64,000 bases of DNA from Millisia brevis NBRC 105863 (GCF_001552615.1 NZ_BCRN01000011.1:1-64000), one strand, 5' to 3'. Shown: positions 1 to 10,913, counted from the first letter of the stretch. Notes: generated by a model not told the origin, from the letters alone. Numbers and translations are program-made.

Positions 1-67
1 GATGACTATCCGTTTCAATCGGCAATTCGGCACCACGACCGCAGCCGGAGGCACCCGTAGCTGTCGG

Positions 68-141
68 TGGCCCCAGTCGGGCTCGAACCGACACTGGGCG
101 GATTCTAAGTCCGCTGCCTCTGCCAATTGGGCTATGGGGGC
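68..141 (-). pseudogene. Degenerate tRNA-Leu-like copy (anticodon UAG)
   Basis: On the minus strand this 74-nt segment folds as a class I tRNA and is nearly identical to the intact tRNA at 1509-1582. It differs in three ways that matter. The anticodon loop reads CTTAGAA, so the anticodon is UAG (codon CUA) instead of UAA. Acceptor pair 2-71 is C-C, a mismatch. The bases after the discriminator A are CCG, so the encoded CCA is lost. It lies next to a truncated copy of the ppx 3' end, as the intact tRNA lies next to the real ppx. I infer a decaying duplicate, although the anticodon change would still give a Leu codon, so residual function is not excluded. Confidence 0.6.
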
Positions 142-528
142 GCACCGGCCGGAGCCGGTGACGGCGCGATCATCCCACGATCGACAGGGCGATGCCGTCG
201 AGGATGTCGTGTTCGCTGACGGTCAGACCGGTGACGAGGGATTCCTCGGCGATGGCGGTGGCCAGGGTCGCGGTGATCAGCGATCCGGCGCCGATGACGT
301 CGACGCGGCCGGGGTGCATCGGGCCGAGGCCGGCGCGTTCCGCACGGGTCATGCCGAGGAGACGGGCACAGATGGCGTCGATCTGTTCGAAGGATAAGTG
401 CGACAGGTGGATGCGCTCGCTGTCGTACTTCGGCAGGTCGAGTGCCAGGGCGGCGATGGTCGTGACGGTCCCCGCGACACCCACCCAGGTACGCGCATCC
501 TTGACCGGCACGGACGCCGGCGCGGGGC
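68..528. repeat. Left copy of tRNA/ppx-3' direct repeat
   Basis: This segment matches 1509-1972: the tRNA followed by the 3' end of ppx. From about 164 to 335 I count one mismatch against the right copy. From 335 to about 510 roughly one base in six differs, and beyond that the match fades. The left edge of similarity is the tRNA 3' end. The repeats bracket about 1 kb carrying one foreign-looking gene, the geometry of an insertion beside a tRNA. Confidence 0.75.
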
Positions 529-535
529 AAACCGT
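170..535 (-). pseudogene. Truncated 3' fragment of ppx/gppA
   Basis: The minus strand encodes about 120 C-terminal residues of an exopolyphosphatase/GppA protein, including KDARTWVGVAGT, ALALDLP and the ending LDGIALSIVG. These match the intact protein encoded at 1614-2564. The actin-like N-terminal half with the phosphate-binding loops is absent. Upstream of about 535 the open frame continues to 685 but no longer resembles ppx. I infer a non-functional remnant. Its divergence from the resident gene suggests either an old duplicate or a fragment from a related species. Confidence 0.75.
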
Positions 536-705
536 AAAGAAGTTGCCCCGGACAAGTCGACAGACGACAGGCACCAATCGAATCCCCGTCATCAGCGTTG
601 ATCCGCCCGTGCTCGGACGAGTAGGTGCCATCGACGGCCGAATCCATTTGCCGCGAAATGAATGATTCGGCTGAATGATCAACAATCGAGTGTCATTCTA
701 CACTT

Positions 706-1284
706 GTGGGAAACACGACGTTGCCGGGCATATTTTGCATCGAGAGCGACTGGGTGATCTCGATGGAGAGCAAACAGAGCGTCGAGCCTGCACTTCAGGC
801 CCTCGAGAGAGCAGGCTACATCCGGTTGATCAGAAGAAGCGCGAACACCGCCGCCGAGCTGGAACTGTACCTGGACCGTTGGTTCGAGTACCGTCTGCGA
901 TCGTTCACGTTGGCCTACCTCGGCTTCCATGGAACAGCAAGGACACTCCACCTCCGGGATCAAGAGCTGAACCTGCCCCACCTCGCCGGCCTCATCCATG
1001 GCAGAGCCGAAGGTAAGGTCCTTCATTTCGGATCATGCCGAGCCATGGCAGGCGATGAACAGGAACTGCAACAGTTCTGTCGTGCCACAGGAGCTGCTGC
1101 GATCACCGGCTACACGAAGAACATCGAGTGGTTGGAATCGTCCGCGTTTGAGCTACTGCTGCTTCCGGAGCTCATGGACGCCGTCCGAATGAAATCGGCC
1201 CATGACCGCATAGTTCGCAGGTATCCAGATCTTGCCGAACGCCTCGGATTCCGTATGTCGCATGCAACCTGGACCTCACCGTAG
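706..1284 (+). CDS. Caspase/CHAT-like protein (DUF6642-type)
   Basis: This 192-aa protein starts LPGIFCIESDW after six residues, a beginning I associate with the DUF6642 family. A hydrophobic strand ends in YLGFHG (His75-Gly76) and a second ends in HFGSC (Cys111). That His-Gly/Cys spacing is the catalytic-dyad layout of clan CD peptidases (caspase, CHAT). GYTKNIEWLESSAFELLLL follows, then an Arg-rich tail. The GTG at 706 is used because the conserved PGIF segment lies upstream of the next ATG (757); no Shine-Dalgarno is visible, so it may be leaderless. AGA codons and lower GC than the neighbours suggest transfer. It stands alone between the duplicated tRNA/ppx segments. Family name is from memory; peptidase activity is inference. 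Confidence 0.7.
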   Translation: MGNTTLPGIFCIESDWVISMESKQSVEPALQALERAGYIRLIRRSANTAAELELYLDRWFEYRLRSFTLAYLGFHGTARTLHLRDQELNLPHLAGLIHGRAEGKVLHFGSCRAMAGDEQELQQFCRATGAAAITGYTKNIEWLESSAFELLLLPELMDAVRMKSAHDRIVRRYPDLAERLGFRMSHATWTSP

Positions 1285-1505
1285 CAGCAGAAACGTCGTT
1301 GGATCGACAGCTGTCAGCAGGCACCCGACGGCGTGCGTATCTCAATATCCAGTTCGACTCAGCCCATCCAAGAGTGACTGAACGGTTCGATACCGTCCGT
1401 TCCGTGTACCGCCGTTCGGAATACGTCGGCGGTAAAGTCCGACAGCCATGCGATTGACCACTCGAATCATCTACGTTCTCAGCAACGAAATCGGCCAACC
1501 GTAAT
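1285..1505. other. Gene-free spacer with weak hairpin
   Basis: No convincing coding sequence. An inverted repeat with 8-bp arms (1407-1414 and 1427-1434, TACCGCCG/CGGCGGTA, 12-nt loop) could end transcripts of the caspase-like gene or of the tRNA, but it has no T-run. Confidence 0.35.
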
Positions 1506-1582
1506 TGGTGCCCCCAGTCGGGCTCGAACCGACACTGGGCGGATTTTAAGTCCGCTGCCTCTGCCAATTGGGCTATGGGGGC
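1506..1582 (-). tRNA. tRNA-Leu (UAA), class I fold, CCA encoded
   Basis: The minus strand gives acceptor GCCCCCA paired perfectly with TGGGGGC, anticodon stem GCGGA/TCCGC with loop CTTAAAA (anticodon UAA), a short variable region CCAGT, T-arm GTCGG-TTCGAGC-CCGAC, discriminator A (1509) and encoded CCA (1506-1508). The anticodon reads UUA, so the call is leucine. Bacterial tRNA-Leu normally has a long class II variable arm, which is missing here, so amino-acid identity is less certain than the fold. I recall a short UAA tRNA near ppx in Mycobacterium but cannot verify it. It is upstream of nothing on its own strand and follows the ppx stop codon. Confidence 0.75.
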
Positions 1583-1972
1583 CCACCGGCCGCCTGCCGG
1601 TTTTACGGCGCGATCATCCCACGATCGACAGGGCGATGCCGTCGAGGATGTCGTGTTCGCTGACGGTCAGACCGGTGACGAGGGATTCCTCGGCGATGGC
1701 GGTGGCCAGGGTGGCGGTGATCAGCGATCCGGCGCCGATGACGTCGACGCGGCCGGGGTGCATCGGGCCGAGGCCGGCGCGTTCGGCGCGGGTCATACCG
1801 AGCAGGCGGGCGCAGATCGCGTCGATCTGTTCGAACGAGAACGTCGACAGGTGGATGCGGTCACGGTCGTACGCGGGCAGGTCCAGAGCGAGGGCGGCGA
1901 GGGTGGTCATGGTGCCGGCGACGCCGACCCAGGTGCGGGCCTGCTTGACCGGCACGGTCGCCAGCGCCGGGG
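1509..1972. repeat. Right copy of tRNA/ppx-3' direct repeat
   Basis: Intact counterpart of 68-528. It contains the complete tRNA and the authentic end of ppx. See the left copy for the identity gradient. Confidence 0.75.
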
Positions 1973-2564
1973 CGAAACGTTCGGTGACGAAGTCGCGGGC
2001 GGCGGCCACCTCACCGGCGGTCGGTGGGTCGGAGTGCAGGGACCGTTCGGTGACACGCACACAGCCGACGTCGGCGGAGTAGGCGGCGGTCACCCCGTCG
2101 GCATCCCCCAGCACGAGTTCGGTGGAACCGCCGCCGAGGTCGACGACCAGGAAGGGGCCGTCCGCAGGATCGAGGTCACCGACCGCACCGGAAAACGACA
2201 GTCGCGCTTCCTCATCCCCGGAGATCACCTCGGCGATGGCGCCGTCGGCGACGGGGGCCAGCGTGCGGGCGGTCATGTCGAAGAAGTGGTCGCGATTGGC
2301 CGCGTCGCGGGTGGCGGAGGTGGCGACCATCCGGACGGTGTCGACCCCGCCGGTGGTGCCGATGATGCCGACGAACTCCTCGAGGGCGACGCGGGTGCGT
2401 TCGATCGCCTCGTCGGCGAACGTCCCGGTGGCGTCGACACCCTGACCGAGCCGCACGATGCGCATCTCGCGGGCGATGTCGGTCAACGCACCGTCGGCGC
2501 CGATGTCGGCCACCAGCAGGCGGATCGAGTTGGTACCGCAGTCGATCGCTGCCACCCTGCTCAT
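1614..2564 (-). CDS. ppx: Exopolyphosphatase / guanosine pentaphosphatase (Ppx/GppA)
   Basis: A 316-aa member of the Ppx/GppA phosphatase family, acting on polyphosphate and/or pppGpp in the cytoplasm. It begins MSRVAAIDCGTNSIRLLVAD, the first phosphate-binding loop of the ASKHA (actin-like) fold. A second loop, VVDLGGGSTELVLG, follows near residue 140, then the VGVAGTMTTLAAL segment of the C-terminal actin-like domain. The length fits the short actinobacterial form without an HD domain. ATG at 2562-2564 overlaps the stop of the upstream DUF501 gene (ATGA), so translation is probably coupled. The order ppx-DUF501-ftsB-eno matches Mycobacterium, where this gene is ppx2 (Rv1026). The 3' end is partly duplicated at 170-535. 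Confidence 0.93.
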   Translation of the reverse strand: MSRVAAIDCGTNSIRLLVADIGADGALTDIAREMRIVRLGQGVDATGTFADEAIERTRVALEEFVGIIGTTGGVDTVRMVATSATRDAANRDHFFDMTARTLAPVADGAIAEVISGDEEARLSFSGAVGDLDPADGPFLVVDLGGGSTELVLGDADGVTAAYSADVGCVRVTERSLHSDPPTAGEVAAARDFVTERFAPALATVPVKQARTWVGVAGTMTTLAALALDLPAYDRDRIHLSTFSFEQIDAICARLLGMTRAERAGLGPMHPGRVDVIGAGSLITATLATAIAEESLVTGLTVSEHDILDGIALSIVG

Positions 2565-3100
2565 CGGGATTCCTCTCGGTTCACGGTGAACGGCAGGTCC
2601 GCGAGCCGCGGCCAATCCGCCGGGATCGCCGTTCCCCGTAGCTGCCCCTCGGCGGCCAGGGCCACCGTCTCGTCGCCGAGCGGATTGACGCCGGGCCCCT
2701 TCGCCAACGAGTGGGCGATCAACACATGCAAACACTTCACCCGGTCCGGCATCCCACCACCGGTGAAATTCGTTCCGAGGGACTCGATCTCGTTGCGCTC
2801 CGTCAGATACGATTCGTGCGCTTCGCGATACGCCGCCGCCAGATCCGTGTCGACGGCCAACCGTTCGGTCATCTCCCGCATCACACCGGCGGACTCCAGC
2901 CGACTCGCCTCGGCGGTCAACCGGGGATCGGTCAGGTAGTAGAGCGTGGGAAACGGTGTGCCATCGGCCAATCGGGGGGCGGTCTTCACCACGGCGGGCA
3001 GACCGTCCGGCGTGCGGTAGGAGATCTCCAGGACTCCGCGCGGCTCGCGGCCCAGCTGCCGACCCACCACGTCGAGATCGGCGGCGGTGGGTGCGGTCAC
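2561..3100 (-). CDS. DUF501 family protein
   Basis: A 179-aa protein of the DUF501 family, found next to ppx and ftsB in actinobacteria; no biochemical role is known to me. Features seen are the N-terminal QLGREPRGVLEISYRTPDG, the central PTLYYLTDPRLTAEASRLES, and a conserved Cys-containing stretch GGMPDRVKCLHVLIAHSLA followed by GVNPLGDE. The GTG at 3098-3100 is chosen because it overlaps the ftsB stop (GTGA); a longer frame reaches 3193 but would run inside ftsB. The other end overlaps ppx by four bases. Both overlaps indicate one transcript ftsB-DUF501-ppx. Confidence 0.9.
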   Translation of the reverse strand: MTAPTAADLDVVGRQLGREPRGVLEISYRTPDGLPAVVKTAPRLADGTPFPTLYYLTDPRLTAEASRLESAGVMREMTERLAVDTDLAAAYREAHESYLTERNEIESLGTNFTGGGMPDRVKCLHVLIAHSLAKGPGVNPLGDETVALAAEGQLRGTAIPADWPRLADLPFTVNREESR

Positions 3101-3756
3101 CCGCCGACCCCGGAGGTGTCGATCAGCGGGATCGGGTCGGGGATATTGCGCACGGTCTGCTCGTCCTCGGGGGTTTCGTTCAACTGCGTCCACAGCTCGC
3201 CGTACCAGTTGCCGCTTGCCGTCGGCTCGGGAACCTCGACGTCATTCTTCGGTCGAGCGCCGGGGAGCTGCACCTGGTACGGGGTTTCGCCGGGCGTGAC
3301 GTAGCCGAGCCGCTCGCGGGCCTCCGCGCGCACGTACGACTCGTCGTGAATGCGGTCCTGTTCGGCCTGCAGGTCCGCGACCTCCTGCCGCAGTTGCTCC
3401 GACTCCGACAGCGCGGTGATGAATTCGCTGCGCTGGGACAGATAGGTGCGGATCGGCACGGCGAGGGTCAGCGCGAGGCCGATCACCACCGCGGCCAGGA
3501 CGACCAGCTTCGCGGTGCTCAGCCCGGCGAAGCGACCCTGCAGACGGGATCGGATGCCTCCACCGGCGGGGCGACGCATCGCCGGGGTGCGCCGCGTGGA
3601 CGCACCCCGGGACGTCGTCTTCGTGGTCGCGCGGGACGCGGATGACGCCGGGCCCGAACGGGACCCGGACGTGCCGCGCCCGCCGGACCGGGCGGACGTG
3701 GAACGACCGGTCGACGGCGATCCCTGCCGCCGCCGGTCGTTGCCGCTGTCCGCCAT
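3097..3756 (-). CDS. ftsB: Septum formation initiator FtsB/DivIC-like
   Basis: A 219-aa divisome protein of the FtsB/DivIC family, which links FtsQ and FtsL in the septal membrane. The first 75 residues are a Ser/Arg/Gly-rich disordered cytoplasmic tail typical of actinobacterial members. One membrane span follows at about residues 83-102 (LVVLAAVVIGLALTLAV), then a coiled coil (LSESEQLRQEVADLQAEQDR) and the family's ARERLGYVTPGE motif. The C-terminus is extracytoplasmic and Pro-rich. It sits five bases downstream of eno and overlaps DUF501. Long coiled-coil proteins are hard to tell apart, but order and motif together make this secure. Confidence 0.9.
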   Translation of the reverse strand: MADSGNDRRRQGSPSTGRSTSARSGGRGTSGSRSGPASSASRATTKTTSRGASTRRTPAMRRPAGGGIRSRLQGRFAGLSTAKLVVLAAVVIGLALTLAVPIRTYLSQRSEFITALSESEQLRQEVADLQAEQDRIHDESYVRAEARERLGYVTPGETPYQVQLPGARPKNDVEVPEPTASGNWYGELWTQLNETPEDEQTVRNIPDPIPLIDTSGVGG

Positions 3757-3761
3757 ATGCG

Positions 3762-5096
<1,335 letters not shown>

Positions 5097-5260
5097 TCAC
5101 GATCGCCGACCGGGGTCTCCGGCGTCGACCGCCCACGCGGGGGCCGGGCAGGGCGACCCCGACGTCAGCCTAGTCGGGACGACCGGGAGCGCGCATCAGG
5201 CGCGCGGTCCGGATGGTGGTCGCCACACCGATTGCCCGCCATCGCACCGAACCCGGACGG

Positions 5261-6163
5261 TCAGCGCGGTTCGATACCGAGCGCGTATGCGGCCGCCCGG
5301 TCGCGCACCTCCATCTGATAGGGCCGCGAGAGGTTGTAGGCGTACAGCGCGGTCGACCATCCCTCGGGGGTGGTCAACGTGCCGCCGCGGGCGCAGAGAT
5401 AGCGGGCCGCGCTCAGGGCGGCGTCGTCGATATTGTCCGGCGAGGCGACACCGTCGCCGTTCGCGTCGACACCCCAGGTCTGCCAGGTCTCCGGGATGAA
5501 CTGCATCGGTCCCATCGCCCGGTCGAGTTCCGCATCGCCGTCGAGCGCGCCGCCGTCGGTATCGCGGATCTCGGCGCGGCCGCCGTTTCCGTCGAGGGGC
5601 AGACCCCGGATGACGGGGACGACGTCGCCGTTGCTCTCGATCGAGGCGCCGTTGTGCCGGCCGTGGTCGCTCTCGACGCTGCCGATGCCGGCGAGGGTGG
5701 TCCAGGCGATCCCGCAGGCGGGTTCGCGGGCGGCGAAGACCGCGGCCGCGTAGCCGTAGGCCTCGAGCGCGGTGACCGGGATGTCGGTGGTTGCGGCGAT
5801 CCCCGCGGCCCAGTCGGCCAGTTGGTCGGCGGTGCGGCCGGGGGCGTCGACGTCGATCGCGGGCAGCGCCGCACCCGGAGCGGGTGGGACGTCGGTGGGG
5901 ATGTCGATGGCCGGACGACCGCGATCGAGCAGCCCGTAGATACCGAGTGCGCCGCAGCCGGCCATCACGAACAGCAGGGTGCCGAGGATCAGGGCGAGAC
6001 CGGTGAAGCGCCGACGCGGCGGCGGTGCGGGCGGCCGGTACGGACTCCAGGAGGGCGAGCCGGCGCCATAGGCGCTGTAGGAACCGACACCGACCGGTTG
6101 CCGCAGCGGCTCCGATTCGGGCCGAGCCCCGATGGGCTCGGTCGGTCGATGCGAATTGTCCAC
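5261..6163 (-). CDS. Membrane-anchored lytic transglycosylase (LpqU-like)
   Basis: A 300-aa peptidoglycan lytic transglycosylase. A Pro-rich cytoplasmic N-terminus is followed by one membrane segment (about 54-77, GLALILGTLLFVMAGCGALG). The domain after residue 110 is SLT/MltB-like: LAGIGSVESDHGRH with probable catalytic Glu164, AMGPMQFIPETWQTWG, DANGDGVASPDNIDDAALSA and LYAYNLSRPY. It would cleave glycan strands outside the membrane. The Cys at 70 lies inside the span without a clear lipobox, unlike mycobacterial LpqU, which occupies this position. Start is the GTG at 6161-6163; its ribosome binding site is weak, so the start is not certain. Confidence 0.85.
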   Translation of the reverse strand: MDNSHRPTEPIGARPESEPLRQPVGVGSYSAYGAGSPSWSPYRPPAPPPRRRFTGLALILGTLLFVMAGCGALGIYGLLDRGRPAIDIPTDVPPAPGAALPAIDVDAPGRTADQLADWAAGIAATTDIPVTALEAYGYAAAVFAAREPACGIAWTTLAGIGSVESDHGRHNGASIESNGDVVPVIRGLPLDGNGGRAEIRDTDGGALDGDAELDRAMGPMQFIPETWQTWGVDANGDGVASPDNIDDAALSAARYLCARGGTLTTPEGWSTALYAYNLSRPYQMEVRDRAAAYALGIEPR

Positions 6164-6317
6164 TCGCCCATGATGCCGACGTCGGGTGCGTCAGCCGCGC
6201 AGCCGCGGGCCCACGTCGCGATCGGCCGGTCCCCGCCCACGACGCGATTATGGGCCGCGACCTGCGATCGGACTCGCGACCGCGTCGGATATGTCCGCTC
6301 TGGGTGAACAGCCTTCG

Positions 6318-7112
6318 TCAGACCTCGGTGACGTCATTCGTGACGTCACCGTCACCATCGATGACGCCGGCGCTCGGCGCGGGCCAATGGGTCCGCCAGC
6401 GCTCGGCGGTCATCTCCCCCGGTCCGATTCCGGCGTCGGCGGCGGCGCGCTCGGCGGCCCGGATGCGCGCCGCGAAGGCGAGTACCCGGCGGCGTAGATC
6501 CCCTTCGACGTCGCCGTCACCGTCGGTCGGCAGGGCGATGCGGGTGATCGATTCGGGCACCAGGTCCGCGGGCAGCCCGGCGCCGGCCGCCCGGCCGAGA
6601 ACCTTGCTCGCCAACGCCAGCGCGGGCAATCCGAGCGCGATGCCGTCCACACAGGATCGGCGGCCGGGCTTCTCCACCGCCTTGGCCGCCTGCCAGGCGC
6701 TCTCCTGGGCGGCGATATCCATCGTCAGATCGGGCGTCGTCAACAGCGGGCTGCGCCGGCGCAGCTTGGCGACCAGCGCCGCGGCGACGTCGTCGATATC
6801 GAAACTGCCGGAGTCCTGTGCGATGCGGGCGTGAAAGAGGACCTGCAACAACAGGTCCCCCAGTTCGTCGCGCAGTTCGGCGGCGTCCCCGGTATCGATC
6901 GCGTCGAGCACCTCGTAGGTCTCCTCGACCAGATAGGGGCGCAGCGATGCGTGCGTCCGACCGGACTCCCAGCTTCCCAGTCGACGCAGGGTGTCCATCA
7001 CCTCGATCGCCTCGGCGACCGCCGAACCCGCCGGGAGGCCCACCGCCGCGGGATCGCCCCCGAGCACTGCGGGATCGCCACCGAACACGGCCGGATCCTC
7101 GTGCGCGGTCAC
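6318..7112 (-). CDS. mazG: MazG-family nucleoside triphosphate pyrophosphohydrolase
   Basis: A 264-aa all-alpha NTP pyrophosphohydrolase that hydrolyses (d)NTPs, possibly damaged ones, to NMP and PPi. The core reads [16 protein letters not shown], then [13 protein letters not shown] and [19 protein letters not shown], which supply the EExxE and ExxD metal ligands. A second, degenerate MazG-like half follows, with [13 protein letters not shown] near the end. The GTG at 7110-7112 overlaps the mfd stop (GTGA), so mfd and mazG are coupled, as in Mycobacterium (Rv1020-Rv1021). The first 30 residues are a short repeat-like GGDPAV stretch and could be trimmed if a later start is used. Confidence 0.9.
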   Translation of the reverse strand: MTAHEDPAVFGGDPAVLGGDPAAVGLPAGSAVAEAIEVMDTLRRLGSWESGRTHASLRPYLVEETYEVLDAIDTGDAAELRDELGDLLLQVLFHARIAQDSGSFDIDDVAAALVAKLRRRSPLLTTPDLTMDIAAQESAWQAAKAVEKPGRRSCVDGIALGLPALALASKVLGRAAGAGLPADLVPESITRIALPTDGDGDVEGDLRRRVLAFAARIRAAERAAADAGIGPGEMTAERWRTHWPAPSAGVIDGDGDVTNDVTEV

Positions 7113-10100
7113 GCGCCGCCGCGCTCGAAGGTGCTCAGATCCACGGTGTCGGCGGGCCGTCCGTCCAGGGAGAGCAGGACATTGACCACGAACTGCAGCA
7201 GTTCGACGTCCCGCACCCGCGGCGCACCGACCCCGCCGGAACCCGACCGCGGCAGCGGCACGGTGACCGCCGACGTGGTCGCCCGATATCCGGCGCTCGG
7301 GAAGAGGCGCTTGAGGCGGATCTGCTTGGAATCGGGCAATTCCAACGGCGAGAGCCGCAGGGTGGAATCGGTCGCCGTCACCTCGGTCAGCCGATACTCG
7401 CGGCAGAGGTTGCGGGTCCGGGCCACCGCGACCAGACGCGAAACCACCTCCGGCAGTGGACCGTAGCGGTCGACCAGTTCGTCGACCACCGCGTGCAGGG
7501 CCGCCTCGTCCTCGGCCGCCGCGAGCTTGCGGTACGCCTCCAATCGCAGGCGGTCACCGGTGATGTACTGCTCCGGGATGTGCGCGTCGACCGGCAGATC
7601 GATGCGCACCTCCTTGGGCGCGTCGTCGGTCGAGATCGGGGTGCCGTCGGCGGCGGCACGGTAGGCCTCGACCGCCTCACCGACCAGACGCACGTAGAGG
7701 TCGAAGCCGACACCGGCGATATGACCGGACTGTTCGGCACCGAGAACGTTACCGGCGCCGCGGATTTCGAGGTCCTTCATCGCGACGGCCATACCGGCGC
7801 CGAGGTCGGAGTTCTGCGAGATCGTCGCGAGTCGGTCGTAGGCCGCCTCGGTCAGCGGCTTCTCCGCCGGGTACAGGAAGTAGGCGTAGCCGCGTTCGCG
7901 ACTGCGGCCGACGCGCCCGCGCAACTGGTGCAACTGGGACAGGCCGAGCGTATCCGCGCGCTCGACGATCAGGGTGTTGGCGTTCGAGATGTCCAGGCCG
8001 GTCTCGACGATGGTGGTACACACCAGGATGTCGAACTCGCGATTCCAGAACCCCTGAACGGTGCTTTCCAGCGCCTCCTCGCCCATCTGACCGTGCGCGA
8101 CGACCACCCGCGCCTCGGGCACCAGATCGCGGATGCGGGCGGCGGCCCGGTCGATCGACGAGACCCGGTTGTGCACGTAGAAGATCTGTCCGTCGCGCAG
8201 CAACTCACGGCGGATCGCGGCGGCGACCTGCTTGTCGGCGTAGGGGCCGACGTAGGTGAGCACCGGATGGCGCTCCTCGGGCGGGGTGAGGATGGTCGAC
8301 ATCTCCCGGATGCCGGCCATGCTCATCTCCAGGGTGCGCGGAATCGGCGTGGCGGACATGGTCAATACGTCGACGTGGGTGCGCAGCGAGGTGATGTGCT
8401 CCTTGTGTTCGACACCGAAGCGCTGCTCCTCGTCGACGATCACCAGGCCGAGGTCCTTCCACCGCACCCCGGTCTGCAGCAGGCGGTGGGTACCGATGAC
8501 GACGTCGACCGTGCCGTCGGCCAGACCCTCGAGCACCTGCCGGGATTCGGCGGGCGAGGTGAATCGCGAGAGTCCCTCGACGCGAATCGGATACGACGCC
8601 ATCCGCTCGGTGAAGGTCTGCAGGTGCTGCTGAGCGAGCAGCGTGGTCGGCACCAGCACGGCGACCTGACGGCCGTCCTGGACCGCCTTGAACGCCGCGC
8701 GCACCGCGATCTCGGTCTTGCCGTAGCCGACGTCGCCGATGATGACCCGGTCCATCGGGACCGGCTTCTCCATATCGGCCTTGACCTCGGCGATCACGTT
8801 GAGCTGGTCGGCGGTCTCGGTGTACGGGAAGGCGTCCTCCATCTCCTTCTGCCACGGGCTGTCCGCGGCGAAGGCGTGGCCGGGCGAGGACTGCCGAGCG
8901 GCGTAGAGCCGCACCAACTCTCCGGCGATCTCCCGGACGGCGGCCCGCGCCTTGCGCTTGGTATTGGCCCAGTCCGAACCACCGAGCTTGCTGATCGACG
9001 GCATCTCGCCGCCGACATAGCGGGAGAGCTGATCGAGCGAATCCATCGGCACGTAGAGCTTGTCGCCGGGACCACCGCGCTTGCTCGGCGCGTACTCGAT
9101 CACCAGATATTCGCGGCGGGCGCCGCCGATCGTGCGCTCGATCATCTCGACGAAGCGGCCGATGCCGTGCTGGTCGTGCACGACCGGGTCCCCGGCGGTC
9201 AACGCCAACGGGTCGACCTGATTGCGCCGACGCACCGTCTTGGAGGGTTCGGAGCCGGCCACCCGGTTGCCGGTCAGGTCCGGTTCGGCCAACACGACCA
9301 GGCGCGCGTCGGGGAAGATGCCGCCGGTGTAGAGCCTGCCGCGCAGGACACCGACCACCCCCGACTGGGGCGCGGAACCCGGCGTGAGCAGGGCGGCGGG
9401 CACATCGGCGGCGCGCAGACGCTCGATCGTCCGTTCGGCGGAACCCTGGCCGGCCATCACCACCGCCGCGGAACCTGCGGTCGCGCAGTGTCCGCGCAGG
9501 TCGGCGAAAACGCGTGCGATCGCCTCCTCCGATCCCCCGGCGCTCGGCGCGGGTTCGATCGGCAGGACCACCTCCGAGCCGTCGCCGGAGGCCAGCGGCG
9601 AGAAGGTCCACCACTGCCGACCCGAGGCCGCGACGCCCTCGCGCACGACATCGATCGACCGGTAGGCCGAGACGCTCAGGTCGACGGGGCCGTCGGCATC
9701 GGGAACGGTCCAGGTGCGCGAATCGATCGGGGCCGCGCCGCCGAGCGAGGCGGCCGTCCAGGATGCCTCCAGGAATTCGTGACCGGTGCGGACCAGGTCC
9801 GCGGCACGGGTGCGGACCTTTTCCGGGTCGCAGACCAGTACCCGCGCATCGGCGGGCAGCACGTCGGTCAGCATCTGCATGCGGCCGTCGCCGAGGATCG
9901 GGGCGAGCGCCTCCATCCCCTCGACCGGGACGCCACCGGCCAACTTCTCGAGCATCTCGACCAGGGCGGCATCGGCGCTGTTGACCGCGACCAGGGCCTC
10001 GGCCCGGCGGCGGACCTCCTCGGTCAGCAGCGTCTCGCGGCAGGGCGGCGCGATCAATACCTCGACCGAGGCCTCGGACAGCGACCGCTGGTCGGCCACC

Positions 10101-10780
10101 GAGAAGGGCCGGATCTCGGTGACCTCGTCGCCCCAGAATTCGATGCGACAGGGGTGGTCGGAGGTCGGCGGGAAGATGTCGATGATGCCGCCGCGGACCG
10201 CGAACTCACCCCGCTTGCCCACCAGATCGACGCGGTTGTAGGCAAATTCGACCAGCCGATGGATCAGCTCGTCGAAGTCGGTGTCCTCGCCGCGACGCAG
10301 CACGATCGGCTCGATCTCGCCGAGGCCGAAGGCCAATGGCTGCAGGACCGAGCGCACCGCGCTGACCACCACGCGCAGCGGCGGACCGTAGAGGTCGATC
10401 TCGGGGTGCGCGAGGCGGCGCAGGATCTCGAAGCGCCGGCCGACGGTATCGGCGCCGGGCGACAGGCGCTCGTGCGGAAGGGTTTCCCAGGACGGGAAGT
10501 TCACCACGACCGGGCCGAGCAGATCGGTCAGTTCCGCGGTGAGTTCGTCCGCCTCGCGACCGGTCGCGGTGACCACCAGCACGGGCGCCGTCCGGGCGAG
10601 CGTGGCGGCGACGAACGGGCGGGCGCCGTGCGCACCGACGACGGTGGTGTCCCGTTCGATACCGGACAGCCGTGCGAGGGCCGCATCGGAGCCGGCAACC
10701 CCCAGCAACCCCGACAGCGGGACTGCGGATTCCTCGCCGCTCGGGGCGGCGGAGACGGCGGACGAGGACGAGACGGACAC
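7109..10780 (-). CDS. mfd: Transcription-repair coupling factor Mfd
   Basis: A 1223-aa DNA translocase that removes RNA polymerase stalled at lesions and recruits UvrA. Domain order matches the family: UvrB-like N-terminal module ([27 protein letters not shown]), RNA polymerase-interaction/CarD-like domain ([31 protein letters not shown]), then the RecG-like helicase core with Walker [24 protein letters not shown] box and TSxxR-like [22 protein letters not shown], and the C-terminal TRCF domain. Start is the GTG at 10778-10780. Downstream it overlaps mazG. A very long open frame on the opposite strand (6818-11128) is a composition artefact. Confidence 0.97.
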   Translation of the reverse strand: MSVSSSSAVSAAPSGEESAVPLSGLLGVAGSDAALARLSGIERDTTVVGAHGARPFVAATLARTAPVLVVTATGREADELTAELTDLLGPVVVNFPSWETLPHERLSPGADTVGRRFEILRRLAHPEIDLYGPPLRVVVSAVRSVLQPLAFGLGEIEPIVLRRGEDTDFDELIHRLVEFAYNRVDLVGKRGEFAVRGGIIDIFPPTSDHPCRIEFWGDEVTEIRPFSVADQRSLSEASVEVLIAPPCRETLLTEEVRRRAEALVAVNSADAALVEMLEKLAGGVPVEGMEALAPILGDGRMQMLTDVLPADARVLVCDPEKVRTRAADLVRTGHEFLEASWTAASLGGAAPIDSRTWTVPDADGPVDLSVSAYRSIDVVREGVAASGRQWWTFSPLASGDGSEVVLPIEPAPSAGGSEEAIARVFADLRGHCATAGSAAVVMAGQGSAERTIERLRAADVPAALLTPGSAPQSGVVGVLRGRLYTGGIFPDARLVVLAEPDLTGNRVAGSEPSKTVRRRNQVDPLALTAGDPVVHDQHGIGRFVEMIERTIGGARREYLVIEYAPSKRGGPGDKLYVPMDSLDQLSRYVGGEMPSISKLGGSDWANTKRKARAAVREIAGELVRLYAARQSSPGHAFAADSPWQKEMEDAFPYTETADQLNVIAEVKADMEKPVPMDRVIIGDVGYGKTEIAVRAAFKAVQDGRQVAVLVPTTLLAQQHLQTFTERMASYPIRVEGLSRFTSPAESRQVLEGLADGTVDVVIGTHRLLQTGVRWKDLGLVIVDEEQRFGVEHKEHITSLRTHVDVLTMSATPIPRTLEMSMAGIREMSTILTPPEERHPVLTYVGPYADKQVAAAIRRELLRDGQIFYVHNRVSSIDRAAARIRDLVPEARVVVAHGQMGEEALESTVQGFWNREFDILVCTTIVETGLDISNANTLIVERADTLGLSQLHQLRGRVGRSRERGYAYFLYPAEKPLTEAAYDRLATISQNSDLGAGMAVAMKDLEIRGAGNVLGAEQSGHIAGVGFDLYVRLVGEAVEAYRAAADGTPISTDDAPKEVRIDLPVDAHIPEQYITGDRLRLEAYRKLAAAEDEAALHAVVDELVDRYGPLPEVVSRLVAVARTRNLCREYRLTEVTATDSTLRLSPLELPDSKQIRLKRLFPSAGYRATTSAVTVPLPRSGSGGVGAPRVRDVELLQFVVNVLLSLDGRPADTVDLSTFERGGA

Positions 10781-10913
10781 GGCGCTCCCGGATCGGAGGG
10801 GACGATCACCCGACTGGGCATCGCTCCGATTCTAGAGAGTGTGAATCGCGCACCCGAGGGGCACTCGACCGGCCGCGAACGGCCGGTCGGTCCTCGGTGG
10901 GTGACGGAACGGA

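Noticed and set aside
68-141. Amber suppressor tRNA
   Set aside because: The anticodon 5'-UAG-3' reads CUA, not the stop UAG (which needs CUA as anticodon). So it is a leucine codon, not a suppressor.
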